From Pseudomonadota bacterium (GTDB taxonomy: Bacteria; Desulfobacterota; Desulfovibrionia; Desulfovibrionales; Desulfovibrionaceae), in assembly GCA_023460395.1 (NCBI GenBank), contig JAEWQB010000019.1, positions 1 to 64,000 on the forward strand: a stretch of 64,000 bases of DNA, written 5' to 3'. Below the pieces are notes generated by a model. It was not told the DNA's origin. It saw only the letters and a program-made list of their open reading frames with translations, and ran no database searches. How positions within the stretch are numbered: position 1 is the stretch's first letter; each line of letters opens with the position of its first letter. This document shows positions 41,458 through 50,928 of the stretch, piece after piece. The translations under genes and the position numbers were made by a program.

Positions 41458-43497
41458 ATGAAATTGGGATTACGTGAACGCATTCTGTTGCCTATTCTGG
41501 CGTGTATTGTCGTGGGTATGGGAACCGCCTCGCTGGTGTCGTATGAACTTGCCAAAACAGCGGTTCAGAACGCTATGAACGGGCAGGCGGCACAGGCCGC
41601 CACCACGCTGGCCCGCGAAATTACCACGTGGGTGGAAGAGCTGGAGGGAAGCGTGGTGCATGAAGCGGTCTGGTCTGGCTATGCCGAGGCGCTGGCGGGC
41701 GGGTTTGTGCCCGCAGAGGTTACTGAGGCCGCCAACCGGCAGCTCATCAGTTTTGCGGATTCATCCGCGTATGCCAGTTCCATTCGCATCGTGAACAGGG
41801 ACGGGCTTATCGTAGCCAGCTCCATGGCTGCGCAGATTGGTAAAATTAATGTGGGCGATCAGGACTATTTTCAGCGCGCCATGCGGGGGGAAACTGTTGT
41901 CACACCTCCGTTGATTAGCAAAACCACGGGCAAGGCTGTGTTGATTGTCGCCACGCCAGTGAAAGCGGAAGGCACGGTGCGGGGCATTTTGTTTGCCGCT
42001 GTTGAACTGGAATCGCTGGCGAACCGCATTGTGGCTCCGGTTAAACTAGGATCATCGGGATATGCGCTGATTCTTACCAACGACGGAAGGCTGGTGGCCC
42101 ACCCGGATAAAAGCCTGCTCCTCGCGGAACGGATTCGCAATGAGCCATGGTCCAAGGCGATGGTGGCCCAGCGCAAGGGCTTTGTGGAATATACATTTCA
42201 CGGGCAGGACAAAATGATGGCCGTGGCCGAAGTACCGGCAACCGGCTGGATTGTGGGTGTTGGAGCGCCCCTTGAAGACGTGTACGGCGCAGTGAGCGAA
42301 ATTCGTATTTCCAGTGTCATAACCACCGTTGTGGTGGCACTGGTGGCCTTGATCGTAATATTTTTAGTGGTGCGGGGCGTTGTGCGCTCCATACGTATTG
42401 TGGTGAACCACGCGAACGCGGTGGCAGGCGGGAATCTTGACGATTCCTTGACCATGCGGCGTGGTGACGAACTGGGCGTGCTGGCTGACGCGCTGCGGAC
42501 GATGGTGGACAGATTGCGGGAAATGATTGGCATGGCGGAAAGCAAAACTGCTGAAGCCGAGGCTGAATCCGCTAAAGCGCGTGAGGCCACGCGTGAGGCC
42601 GAAGAGGCACGCCTTGCCGCAGAACAGGCCAAGCGTGAGGGAATGCTGCAAGCGGCCTCGCATCTGGAAGGCATTGTGGAAAGGGTGCACGCATCTTCCG
42701 CCACGTTGACCGGTCAGATAACTGAGGCCATGCTTGGCTCTGAACGGCAGCGGGACCGCGCGTCGGAATCAGCCACCGCTATGGAAGAAATGAACGCCAC
42801 GGTTATGGAAGTGGCCCGTAACGCGTCGCAGGCGGCTGAACACGCGGAGGCGGCCCGGCAAAAAGCCGGTGAAGGGTCCAGTGTGGTGGCTAACGTCGTC
42901 GCCGCTATATCGGACGTGGACGCCAAATCGACCGCGCTGCGCGAAAGCCTTGGTGAATTGGGCCAGCGGGCGGAAGGCATTGGGTCCATTATGAGCGTTA
43001 TCTCGGATATTGCGGACCAGACAAACTTGTTAGCACTGAACGCGGCTATTGAGGCCGCCCGCGCTGGTGACGCCGGGCGGGGCTTCGCTGTTGTGGCGGA
43101 TGAGGTGCGCAAATTGGCGGAAAAGACCATGAATGCCACCAGAGAAGTGCACGAGGCCGTGGCTGCCATTCAGGCCGCATCGCATGAAAATATTACAGGC
43201 ATGGAGCAGGCTTCCGCCTCTGTGGCGCGTTCTACCGAGCAGGCCACGGTGGCAGGCGAGGCCTTGCAGGCTATTGTGGAAATGGTGCAGGCCAATGCGG
43301 ATCAGGTCCGGGCCATTGCCACTGCCAGCGAAGAGCAGTCTGCCGCATCGGAAGAAATTAGCCGGGGGGCGGAAGAAGTGAATCAGATCGCCTTGGAAAC
43401 CGCGCATAGCATGCGTGAGTCCTCCAGCGCGGTGGAAGAGCTTGCCCGTTTGGCGGACGAACTGCACGGCCTGATTGTTGAACTGAAGACGTCATAA
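41458..43497 (+). CDS. Methyl-accepting chemotaxis protein with dCache sensor (second of tandem pair)
   Basis: 679 residues from the ATG with GGGGGA upstream; this start gives MKLGLRER, the same N-terminus as the neighbour. Domain order is the same: helix, dCache (about 35-280), helix, HAMP, signalling domain. From the HAMP onward the two proteins are nearly identical, while the sensor domains differ clearly though they are still alignable (NVGDQDYFQRAMRG here). This is a tandem duplication whose halves now sense different ligands. It ends in VELKTS without a pentapeptide tether. Confidence 0.95.
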   Translation: MKLGLRERILLPILACIVVGMGTASLVSYELAKTAVQNAMNGQAAQAATTLAREITTWVEELEGSVVHEAVWSGYAEALAGGFVPAEVTEAANRQLISFADSSAYASSIRIVNRDGLIVASSMAAQIGKINVGDQDYFQRAMRGETVVTPPLISKTTGKAVLIVATPVKAEGTVRGILFAAVELESLANRIVAPVKLGSSGYALILTNDGRLVAHPDKSLLLAERIRNEPWSKAMVAQRKGFVEYTFHGQDKMMAVAEVPATGWIVGVGAPLEDVYGAVSEIRISSVITTVVVALVALIVIFLVVRGVVRSIRIVVNHANAVAGGNLDDSLTMRRGDELGVLADALRTMVDRLREMIGMAESKTAEAEAESAKAREATREAEEARLAAEQAKREGMLQAASHLEGIVERVHASSATLTGQITEAMLGSERQRDRASESATAMEEMNATVMEVARNASQAAEHAEAARQKAGEGSSVVANVVAAISDVDAKSTALRESLGELGQRAEGIGSIMSVISDIADQTNLLALNAAIEAARAGDAGRGFAVVADEVRKLAEKTMNATREVHEAVAAIQAASHENITGMEQASASVARSTEQATVAGEALQAIVEMVQANADQVRAIATASEEQSAASEEISRGAEEVNQIALETAHSMRESSSAVEELARLADELHGLIVELKTS

Positions 43498-43644
43498 CTA
43501 CGGGAAATATCTGCTAGTTCGCCTGTAAGAATCCTTCTGCACCGCATGCGAACGCGTTGCTGACGCCTCCGGTCAGGGGGGCCAGCGGTCCAAAGCAGTC
43601 TTGTTTCTGAGCATGCCGGAAACAAGGTAACGATGGAAAAATGT

Positions 43645-43678
43645 AAGGGAGACGCCCCGGTTAACGGGCGTCTCCCTT
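43645..43678 (-). terminator. Strong hairpin terminator shared by converging genes
   Basis: 13-bp perfect stem AAGGGAGACGCCC (43645-43657) / GGGCGTCTCCCTT (43666-43678). On the minus strand it is followed by ACATTTTTCC, so it best terminates the reductase gene; it could also stop the chemoreceptor transcript. Confidence 0.8.
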
Positions 43679-43681
43679 ATG

Positions 43682-45352
43682 TTATCGTTTCCAGTAGGGG
43701 TGTTGCAGGTCTTCAAAGGCGGAAAGCGCGGCGGTGGCACCAGCGCCTACGGCAGTCACAATTTGCCGCACACCGCCGGTCACGTCGCCGGCGGCATATA
43801 TCCGGGGGATGTTGGTCCGCATATTTGCGTCTACGCGGATCGTGCCGTCATCATGCAGCGCCACGCCAATTTCGGCAGCCAGCGCCGTGTTGGGGGTGTA
43901 GCCTATGGCAACAAATACGCCGTCGCATGGGTGCGTGACTGTCTCGTTGTTTTTCAGGTTGCGGAGAGTTGTCCCCGTTACGGTGTCTCCGTTGCCGACA
44001 ATTGCTTCCACCGCCGTATCCCAGAGTACGGGAATGCCTTCCCGCTGTACGGCGTCTTGCAGGGCTTTTTCCGCGCGGAAGCTGTCCCGTCGATGCGCGA
44101 TGGTGACATCTGCCCCCAGATTTTTTAGGTGTAAGGCATCCGTCAGCGCACTATTCCCTCCTCCCACCACAAGAACGCGCTTGCCGCGGAAGGCATAGCC
44201 GTCGCACGAGGCGCAGTGGGAGACGCCGGTACCAAAATAGTCTTGTTCTCCCGGTACGCCAAGACTGCGCCATTGCGATCCGGTGGCGAAGATGAGCGCA
44301 CGCCCTGTGTAGAGCGCCGTGGCGGTGTACACCTCCACCCGTTTGCCCAGCTTTATTTCCACGACAGGCTCGTTGGTATGAATGTTGGCGTATTCCCGCG
44401 TATGCGCGGCGAGAATTTCTACCAGTTGCAGGCCCCCTACTTTGGCGAATCCGGGATAGTTTTCCACAGTGGGTGTGGTCGCCACCTGCCCGCCCACAAT
44501 GGACTTGTCCAGAACAAGGCTGGTAAGCCCAGAGCGTTCGGCATAGATCCCCGCAGTAAGGCCCGCCGGTCCCGCGCCGAGGACGAGGATGTCGTATTGC
44601 TCCGCGCTGGCGGGTTGCCCTGCCGCGCTGTCTGCCGCCCGCTGCGGTTCGATACCGCGATCTTTCATGGCGGCTTCCGCATCTTTCAGGTCCACCAGTT
44701 CCAGAACAAAGCGTTCTTCCGGCATCAGGCCGATACCACTGTACGTTTCGCTGAACACCGTATGCGGGACGGAGCCCACGCCATACTGTTTGGAAAGGTC
44801 GGGGAACTCGTCGGCGGTAACACATTCCGCCGAAACAAGGTCCGGTTTGGCGATGGCGCAGCGTACCGCGTTAACAAATTGACCGGGGCAATAGGGACAT
44901 CCGGGCGAGGTAAAGACGCGCGGATTACGTTGTTCAGTCAGTTCCTCCAGCAATTGCAGGGAAGTGCTAGAAAGTCCGCTGGCACCCACGGAAACAAGGA
45001 AAATGGTTTCGATAAGGGCGCGAGCCTCTTCTCCCATGGGAGCACCGGTAAAGCGGATGCGGTAGTCGGCCGGGTTTACCAGTATGGTGGGGGAAAGGGT
45101 TACGGCATAGTTTTTAGCCCGTTCACCATCCAGTGGGTGGAAGCTGGTGACAATGCGTTCGGAAAGACGGGCAAGGTCCAGCGCGAAGTTGCGGGTGAAC
45201 GATTCAAATTCATTCTGGGAGTCCGCCGGAGTATAGACTTCCAATTGCACTGTTTGTTTCAGGGCTCCGAAGAGTTCTTGCAAATGCTTGCGTCCCTCTT
45301 CCGGGATCAACCATTCATGCTCCTGCGAGCTTTCAGGCGTGTGTGTGGTCAT
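43682..45352 (-). CDS. AhpF-like disulfide reductase (thioredoxin reductase with N-terminal thioredoxin-fold domains)
   Basis: 556 residues from the ATG with GGAGG upstream. Residues 1-~230 form two thioredoxin-like folds; the second has the redox pair GCPYCP. A Gln/Ala-rich linker leads to an FAD/NAD(P)H-binding reductase (about 250-556) with GAGPAGLTAGIYAE, the active pair CASCDGY, GGGNSA and CDGVFVAIGYTPN. The layout matches AhpF (521 residues). Electrons flow NAD(P)H, FAD, C-terminal pair, N-terminal pair, then an external partner. No AhpC-type peroxiredoxin is adjacent, so the partner is unknown. Confidence 0.92.
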   Translation of the reverse strand: MTTHTPESSQEHEWLIPEEGRKHLQELFGALKQTVQLEVYTPADSQNEFESFTRNFALDLARLSERIVTSFHPLDGERAKNYAVTLSPTILVNPADYRIRFTGAPMGEEARALIETIFLVSVGASGLSSTSLQLLEELTEQRNPRVFTSPGCPYCPGQFVNAVRCAIAKPDLVSAECVTADEFPDLSKQYGVGSVPHTVFSETYSGIGLMPEERFVLELVDLKDAEAAMKDRGIEPQRAADSAAGQPASAEQYDILVLGAGPAGLTAGIYAERSGLTSLVLDKSIVGGQVATTPTVENYPGFAKVGGLQLVEILAAHTREYANIHTNEPVVEIKLGKRVEVYTATALYTGRALIFATGSQWRSLGVPGEQDYFGTGVSHCASCDGYAFRGKRVLVVGGGNSALTDALHLKNLGADVTIAHRRDSFRAEKALQDAVQREGIPVLWDTAVEAIVGNGDTVTGTTLRNLKNNETVTHPCDGVFVAIGYTPNTALAAEIGVALHDDGTIRVDANMRTNIPRIYAAGDVTGGVRQIVTAVGAGATAALSAFEDLQHPYWKR

Positions 45353-45722
45353 ATATTCCTCCGCAATGGATGAGGGTCTTGAAAACAAGATGGGTATTTG
45401 AAGCTGCCAGCGTTTCGCGGTGGTGAGAAAATTCATCCGACAGTTCCTGCCAGCACTCCGCGAAACTCCCGCCATTCCGTGATATCTATATGGTGATCAC
45501 AGAGTTATCCCACAATAGCACAGCCGGTGGGTGAGGTACAGAAATTCCGCGTCCTAAGGCGCGTGTTCGTATGGCGCTGCCACGGGCAGGTTGCGTGAAG
45601 GGAGGGACAAATTTGTCAGCGAAAGGCAGCGCTGCCGGTGTACAGCAGGAAGGGAGGAGCCGGTTCGCCCCATCGGGTGGCGCTGGCTGATGTTTCCGCA
45701 GAGGCTGTTGGCGGTGTTCCGG
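45353..45722 (-). other. Non-coding gap between the reductase and the 43-residue gene
   Basis: No convincing gene. TATAGA near 45488 and TTGTGG about 19 bases away on the minus strand could be a weak promoter for the reductase. Nothing else stands out. Confidence 0.3.
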
Positions 45723-45854
45723 CTATCGAACGCGCATGGCGTATGACGCGGGCGTGTCGAGGTCGGGCAGAGTGTCCGCTCTGGTGGAAAGAACGGCAAA
45801 GAGGATGACAAACAGCAACGTCGCCCAGAGTATGTGGAGTGTTTTTCCGCGCAT
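45723..45854 (-). CDS. 43-residue single-helix membrane or secreted peptide
   Basis: MRGKTLHILWATLLFVILFA opens the protein: a basic start and one strong hydrophobic helix (about 6-24), then a short polar tail with Asp/Thr. AGGAG lies 7 bases before the ATG, which supports translation. It sits 136 bases downstream of an APC-type permease on the same strand, so it may be a small accessory subunit. It is too short to match any family by eye. It could also be a signal peptide with a short remnant. Confidence 0.5.
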   Translation of the reverse strand: MRGKTLHILWATLLFVILFAVLSTRADTLPDLDTPASYAMRVR

Positions 45855-45990
45855 GGCAGTTCTCCTATGCCGGTATACGGCAGACTTTGGAAAAACATAG
45901 CACCCCGTGCGGTAAAAGCAAGCCCCGCGACGTATTACTATGTGCTCCAATGCCTGTTGGGGAAGGCCGTCTATGGTACGGAACAGAAGG

Positions 45991-47241
45991 CTACGATTTT
46001 GTATCTTGCGCGGGTGCGGTGTCGTTTCGCGGTGGAGAGGACTGGCCTCGTTTATGGGACAGGGCAAACAGCAGCGCCATAGCGCAGACGCCCCCCACGG
46101 CATAGCCGGGGGTGCGGGGTATGGCTCCGCTGAGTATCGCATTCCAGTAGGGGGCCAGCGTTACCCCGCAGGCGAATACGTAGGCGAGTGTGGCGGCTAG
46201 CGCCAATGCGGGGAGCGGGCCGGAAAGCACGCGGGAAAGGTTAAGCAAGGCATATGCCGCGAACCAGCAGAACAATGCCGCGTTAATGAGCGACTCCAGG
46301 CGTGGTTCGCCTGTCCATCCGCTTGCCAGCATGGTGGCAACGCCAAGGCAGAGGAAAAAGGCCGTGATTTTACGCAGTCCCTCATGGGTGGGTTTGCGCA
46401 GCAGGCATTGTATTTGCGCGGTACACGTCTGAACCAGTGCCAATGCGGCGGCGAACCCGCCAACGACCATCACCGCCCCCATGATTTGGCGTCCCCGTTT
46501 GCCGAGAGCCAGACTGGCTATGAGCACCTGCGGTTCTGTGGAGAGCGCAAGGTCGCGTGGAACAGCCGCACTCAGCCCACCCCAGAGGAGAAGGCAATAC
46601 ACGCCACAGGCAAGGGCAAGTGCCAGCACCGCGCGGGCTGCTCCCCGTCCTGCGGACGGACGCACCGCAAGCTCAAACCCCAGTAGCGTGAGAAGGGCCA
46701 GATACGCTGCCTGCACCACATCCCCCCCCGTGGGGAAAAGCGGTGGGCGCTTGGGAGGAAACATGGTGGGAAACCACGCCTCCAGACCGTGAGGCTGGGT
46801 TGCCATGGCACCTATGTAGCCTATTCCCCCCAGTGCGAGAAGCGCGGCTACATACAGCACTCCGCTACGGTATGGCATAGAGAGCAGGGAAGCGGCAAAG
46901 ACCAGCGCCACCAGAAGCACCGTGCAACTGGCGGCGGACATCCACGGAAGGAACAGTTCATGCGCATATTGTCCGGCCTGCGCCAGCCACAGCGCCACCA
47001 AGGAGAAGAGGGCCAGAAGGCGCGAGGCGTCCGCAACCCCCAGTCCCGTTACCCGGATTGCACGAGAGGCGCGTCCTCCGCTGCCTGCGGAACCTGCCGC
47101 GCTGCTGGAGGAGAGCGCGCACGCCGCGCTGAATAGTAAGAAAAATATAAACAGCACGCCCGCCGCCCCTGCGCCGTTGGCAGCAGATTTGAGAGCACCC
47201 GGAGAGAGCATAAACGCTAGCGGCAGGAAGAGTTCGAGCAT
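45991..47241 (-). CDS. APC-superfamily (amino acid permease-like) membrane transporter
   Basis: 416 residues with about 11-12 predicted helices covering almost the whole length. LALLTLLGFELAVRP resembles the conserved helix 6 region of APC permeases (FFAYLGFE-like). AAALALVQTCTAQIQCLL and WFAAYALLNLSRVLSG also fit. Ala/Gly/Leu-rich throughout. The polar C-terminal tail is cytoplasmic. Likely uptake of an amino acid or amine; the substrate is not readable. A 43-residue peptide gene follows. Confidence 0.75.
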   Translation of the reverse strand: MLELFLPLAFMLSPGALKSAANGAGAAGVLFIFFLLFSAACALSSSSAAGSAGSGGRASRAIRVTGLGVADASRLLALFSLVALWLAQAGQYAHELFLPWMSAASCTVLLVALVFAASLLSMPYRSGVLYVAALLALGGIGYIGAMATQPHGLEAWFPTMFPPKRPPLFPTGGDVVQAAYLALLTLLGFELAVRPSAGRGAARAVLALALACGVYCLLLWGGLSAAVPRDLALSTEPQVLIASLALGKRGRQIMGAVMVVGGFAAALALVQTCTAQIQCLLRKPTHEGLRKITAFFLCLGVATMLASGWTGEPRLESLINAALFCWFAAYALLNLSRVLSGPLPALALAATLAYVFACGVTLAPYWNAILSGAIPRTPGYAVGGVCAMALLFALSHKRGQSSPPRNDTAPAQDTKS

Positions 47242-47382
47242 GAGGCAGTATCCTTCGTTCCGGTAACTATAATGATTTCACGGGAGTGTGCCAGTAAAAA
47301 CCGTACAGAAGTTTTCCTTTCACAAACAGGCATATAGCGCATGAAAAAGTGAGTATCCACCTCTTTTCCCGCATGCGGACTG

Positions 47383-47410
47383 TTGACCTTTTGTATACAG
47401 TCGGTATGAC
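47383..47410 (+). promoter_or_regulatory. Possible sigma-70 promoter for the 100-residue hypothetical gene
   Basis: TTGACC (47383-47388), 16-base spacer, TATGAC (47405-47410). A good -35 with a fair -10, ending 55 bases before the start codon. Confidence 0.45.
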
Positions 47411-47464
47411 ATAATGCAATATTGGGTACTTGATTTGCGATACTCCAGCATGAGGAGACTTCCC

Positions 47465-47767
47465 ATGTCCCGTAAGGTAAAGTCCGTCCGTGTCCCGGAA
47501 GAGCTGGGTGCGTTGGATATTTCCGGTCTTATTGCCGAATGTGAGAAATATTTGCGCGATCTGGAATCCGCCACACTCTTGACGCAACAGGGAGATCGGG
47601 AATCCGCAGAAGCCCTGTTGCGCGCAAGGCAGGCGGACCTTGGGCGCAAGATTGGCCTGAAAGTTTGGGAGGCGCGTAAGGCGTATGGGGTGGCGCGTCT
47701 TGCCGAGCCTGCCACACCCACGGGCGTTTCCGGCAAGGATGAAGACTCCGGCGGAGAACAGGAGTAA
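47465..47767 (+). CDS. Conserved hypothetical, helical, 100 residues
   Basis: GAGGAG stands seven bases before the ATG. The sequence has a basic N-terminus (MSRKVKSVRVPEELG), a helical middle containing LLTQQGDRESAEALLRARQ, which looks like a helical-repeat turn, and an acidic tail (KDEDSGGEQE). No cysteines and no membrane segment. Family not recognised. It is alone between the permease and putA, converging with putA. Confidence 0.65.
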   Translation: MSRKVKSVRVPEELGALDISGLIAECEKYLRDLESATLLTQQGDRESAEALLRARQADLGRKIGLKVWEARKAYGVARLAEPATPTGVSGKDEDSGGEQE

Positions 47768-47831
47768 TCGTTAGCCTGCTTTGGGTAGGGGGAGACAATC
47801 CGCCTTTTCCGGCCTGTTCGTCCTACGCGAA

Positions 47832-47861
47832 ACAGGCCGGGCGGAAAGCCACCCGGCCTGT
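47832..47861 (-). terminator. Probable terminator of putA
   Basis: ACAGGCCGGG (47832-47841) / CCCGGCCTGT (47852-47861), followed on the minus strand by TTTCGCG. The stem is strong and the T run short. It lies 45 bases after the putA stop. Confidence 0.55.
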
Positions 47862-47904
47862 GCAATCTGTGAGTGCCAAGCGAGTCGCGCGGCGGGAGCG
47901 GGCG

Positions 47905-50900
47905 CTAGACTATCCAGTCATCTCCCTCTTCAATGGGGGCGAAACCACGGCGCATGGTGTTTTCCGTCACGCAGCGCGGGTCCATGAACTGCAACAGATA
48001 GTCTGGACCGCCCGTTTTGGAACCTACACCAGACATTTTGAAACCGCCGAAGGGCTGGCGTTCCACCATGGCCCCCGTGTTATTGCGGTTCAGATACAGG
48101 TTGCCCACGCGGAATTCGCGGCGCGCTTTATCCAGATGTTCCGGGCTGCGGGAGAAGACGCCGCCTGTCAGGGCGAAACGGGTGCCGTTGGCAATGTTCA
48201 GAGCGTCGTCAAAGGTCTTGGCGCGCATCACCGCCAGCACGGGGCCGAATATCTCTTCTTGCGCAATGCGGTGTTCGGGGCGGATGTCTCCCACAATGGT
48301 CAGTGGCACATAGGCTCCGTCACCGGGAATATCGGTACGCTTGAGCAGAATGCGCCCTTCTTCTTCCGCAATACGGATGTATTCATTCACATTCTTTTGC
48401 TGGCTGGCGTCCGCTACTGGTCCCATATAGTTCGCCGGGTCTTCCGAGGGGCCTATCTTGATGTCGGTAGCTGCCTTGACCAGACGGGTGACAAAGCGGT
48501 CATAAATGGGGTCCACCACTACCACACGGGAGCAGGCGGAGCACTTCTGGCCCTGAAAGCCAAATGCCGAATACAGAACATGCAGCACGGCCTCGTCCAG
48601 ATCGGCGTCATCATCGATGATAATGGCGTTTTTACCGCCCATTTCCGCAATGACACGCTTGCACTGCATCTGGCCGGGCTGCACCACAGCGGCTTTATTC
48701 TGGATGTGTAATCCCACCTCCATGGAGCCGGTGAAGCAGATCATACTTACTTTGGAGTGCTCGATAAGGTAGTCACCCATGACGGAACTGCGACCGGGGC
48801 AGTAGTTGAAAACACCGGGGGGTAGTCCCGCCTCACGGAAGGCTTCAGTGAGGTTATATCCCACGCGGGCACTGATGGAAGCGGGTTTGAACACCACTGG
48901 GTTCCCCGTGACAATGGCGGCGGAGGCCATGCCCATGGCAATGGCGAAGGGGAAGTTCCACGGAGAAATAACCGCCGCTATCCCCTTGGGCTGATAGAAG
49001 AGCAGGTTATGTTCGCCGGGCGCGCGTCCCATACGGCGGGGGTGGCCCAACCGCATCATTTCACGGGCATAGTATTCCAGAAAATCTATGCCCTCGCCCA
49101 CATCGTGGAAGGCTTGGTCCCATTGCTTGCCTACTTCCAGAATTTGCCACGCCGAAAATTCGTATGCGCGTTTACGGGCGATCTCGGCGGTTTTCATAAG
49201 ATAGTTGGCCCGGTCTTCGGGGGAAACATCGCGCCATGTGACAAAGGCACGTTCCGCAGCGTCCAATGCCGCGTCAATTTCCGCTTTGCCTGCCTGACAA
49301 ATATCAGCCAGCTTTTCTGTGTAGTCGGCGGGGTTGGTGGTCGCGATCACGTCCGCTGTGGGCACGTCCTTGCCATCAATATACAGAGGAACCGTGGCAC
49401 CGGCGCGGGTGCGGATTTCCGCGATGGCGGCGGTAAACGCGGAGCGGGCATCGGGGATGGTGAAGTCAATCGCGGCGTCGTTATAGAAGGCCGGTATACC
49501 CGGTACGCCTGCAAAAGGCTGGCGTTCCTTCACGGGCGGACGGGAGGCCAGTTCGCGTTCTAACGTAATCTGCGGGCTTTCCAGCAACCGCTCCAACTCC
49601 GCTCCATCGGCAAAACTCTGGCGCAGGAAGGATTCATTCGCCGTGTTTTCCAGCAGTCGGCGGACCAGATAGGCCATGCCGGGCACCAGATCGCCGTAGG
49701 GGCAATACAGGCGCACCCGTCCGGCTACATTGAGCAGCCCTTTGCGTACAGGTTCACCCATACCATACAGCACTTGGAATTCATAACGGCCTTCCGGCAC
49801 CTTGAGTTCCTGCGCCATTTCCATAACGGCGGAGATGGTGCGTATGTTGTGCGAGGCGCAGGCGTAGTAGATAATATCGTGGTTTTCCAGAATAACGCGG
49901 GCTAAACGCTCATAGGCGAGGTCTGATTCCGGCTTGTTGGTCCATACGGGAACCTCCCAGCCATTTTGTTTGGCGACCACGGTTTCCATATCCCAGTAAG
50001 CGCCCTTTACCAAACGGATGCCGATGGGAAGGCGTTCGGTACGCGCCCACTGAATGAGTTCGGTAAGATCCTGATCCGTGCAGCGCAGGTAGGCTTGAAG
50101 CACGATGGAAAGGTGGGGATAGTCGCGGAATTCCGGCATAGAGCGTAGCCGGCGGAAGAGTTCCAGCGTTATTTCCCGGTATTTCAGGGCTTCCATATCG
50201 ACGCAGAGAAAGCCGCCCATGGCAATTACCCGGCGATAGACGGGAATAAGGCGGTCCAGAATGCCTTGCACAGACCCTTCCACATCCACGGCTTTGGCCT
50301 GAGAGTAAAGGGCGGAAGGCTTAATGGAAACATTCACCTTGGGGGTGTGGCCCCAGTCCATGCCCGCATTCGCTCCGGTGCCGGGCAACGGCTTCCATTT
50401 GGTTTGTTCTCTATCTATGGCGTCCAGCACTTCAAGATAGCCATCGCGGTAGGCGTCCGCTTCTTCTTCGCTCACGGTGGCTTCGCCCAGCAGATCCACG
50501 GTGAAGGCAAACCCGTCCTTGCGGAGCTTGGCAAGCCCCTTTACGGCCTCCCCGGTTTCCTGCCCCACGATAAACTGGCGACCCATGCTTTCGATATTAG
50601 TGCGGATGGTTTTTTCCATCAGCATGGCAGTCAGCTTGCCACCGAATCCCGCTTTGCCCGCTCCCCATTTCAGCACTGCGGGCACATCGTTGTCTTCGCC
50701 GGAAAAATATTCTCGGATGTGGCGGGAAAGCGACTCAGAGGTGTTCAAATAGGGGAAGACGTCCACAAAGCGGAAAAGCTGAACTTTGAAATCTTCGTTT
50801 TGCATGGCCCAGTCCATGACTTTGCCGGTCCACCATCCTTTGTTGAAGATAGATGGGGCCTCACCGCTGATGCTTTTGAAGAACTCTTTTCCACGTCCGA

Positions 50901-50928
50901 TGATGCGCGATTCAAGGCCGGTATCCAT
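47905..50928 (-). CDS. putA: Bifunctional proline dehydrogenase / glutamate-semialdehyde dehydrogenase
   Basis: 1007 residues from the ATG with GGAGG upstream. The proline dehydrogenase barrel occupies about 60-450 (KVNVSIKPSALYSQ, GIRLVKGAYWDMET, YEFQVLYGMGEP). The aldehyde dehydrogenase domain is about 520-995: ISPWNFPFAIAMG, FTGSMEVG, AEMGGKNAIIIDDDAD with the catalytic Glu, and GQKCSACSR with the catalytic Cys. It oxidises proline to glutamate, passing electrons to quinone and NAD. There is no N-terminal DNA-binding domain as in E. coli PutA, so control must come from a separate regulator. A palindromic site lies about 265-320 bases upstream. Confidence 0.95.
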   Translation of the reverse strand: MDTGLESRIIGRGKEFFKSISGEAPSIFNKGWWTGKVMDWAMQNEDFKVQLFRFVDVFPYLNTSESLSRHIREYFSGEDNDVPAVLKWGAGKAGFGGKLTAMLMEKTIRTNIESMGRQFIVGQETGEAVKGLAKLRKDGFAFTVDLLGEATVSEEEADAYRDGYLEVLDAIDREQTKWKPLPGTGANAGMDWGHTPKVNVSIKPSALYSQAKAVDVEGSVQGILDRLIPVYRRVIAMGGFLCVDMEALKYREITLELFRRLRSMPEFRDYPHLSIVLQAYLRCTDQDLTELIQWARTERLPIGIRLVKGAYWDMETVVAKQNGWEVPVWTNKPESDLAYERLARVILENHDIIYYACASHNIRTISAVMEMAQELKVPEGRYEFQVLYGMGEPVRKGLLNVAGRVRLYCPYGDLVPGMAYLVRRLLENTANESFLRQSFADGAELERLLESPQITLERELASRPPVKERQPFAGVPGIPAFYNDAAIDFTIPDARSAFTAAIAEIRTRAGATVPLYIDGKDVPTADVIATTNPADYTEKLADICQAGKAEIDAALDAAERAFVTWRDVSPEDRANYLMKTAEIARKRAYEFSAWQILEVGKQWDQAFHDVGEGIDFLEYYAREMMRLGHPRRMGRAPGEHNLLFYQPKGIAAVISPWNFPFAIAMGMASAAIVTGNPVVFKPASISARVGYNLTEAFREAGLPPGVFNYCPGRSSVMGDYLIEHSKVSMICFTGSMEVGLHIQNKAAVVQPGQMQCKRVIAEMGGKNAIIIDDDADLDEAVLHVLYSAFGFQGQKCSACSRVVVVDPIYDRFVTRLVKAATDIKIGPSEDPANYMGPVADASQQKNVNEYIRIAEEEGRILLKRTDIPGDGAYVPLTIVGDIRPEHRIAQEEIFGPVLAVMRAKTFDDALNIANGTRFALTGGVFSRSPEHLDKARREFRVGNLYLNRNNTGAMVERQPFGGFKMSGVGSKTGGPDYLLQFMDPRCVTENTMRRGFAPIEEGDDWIV

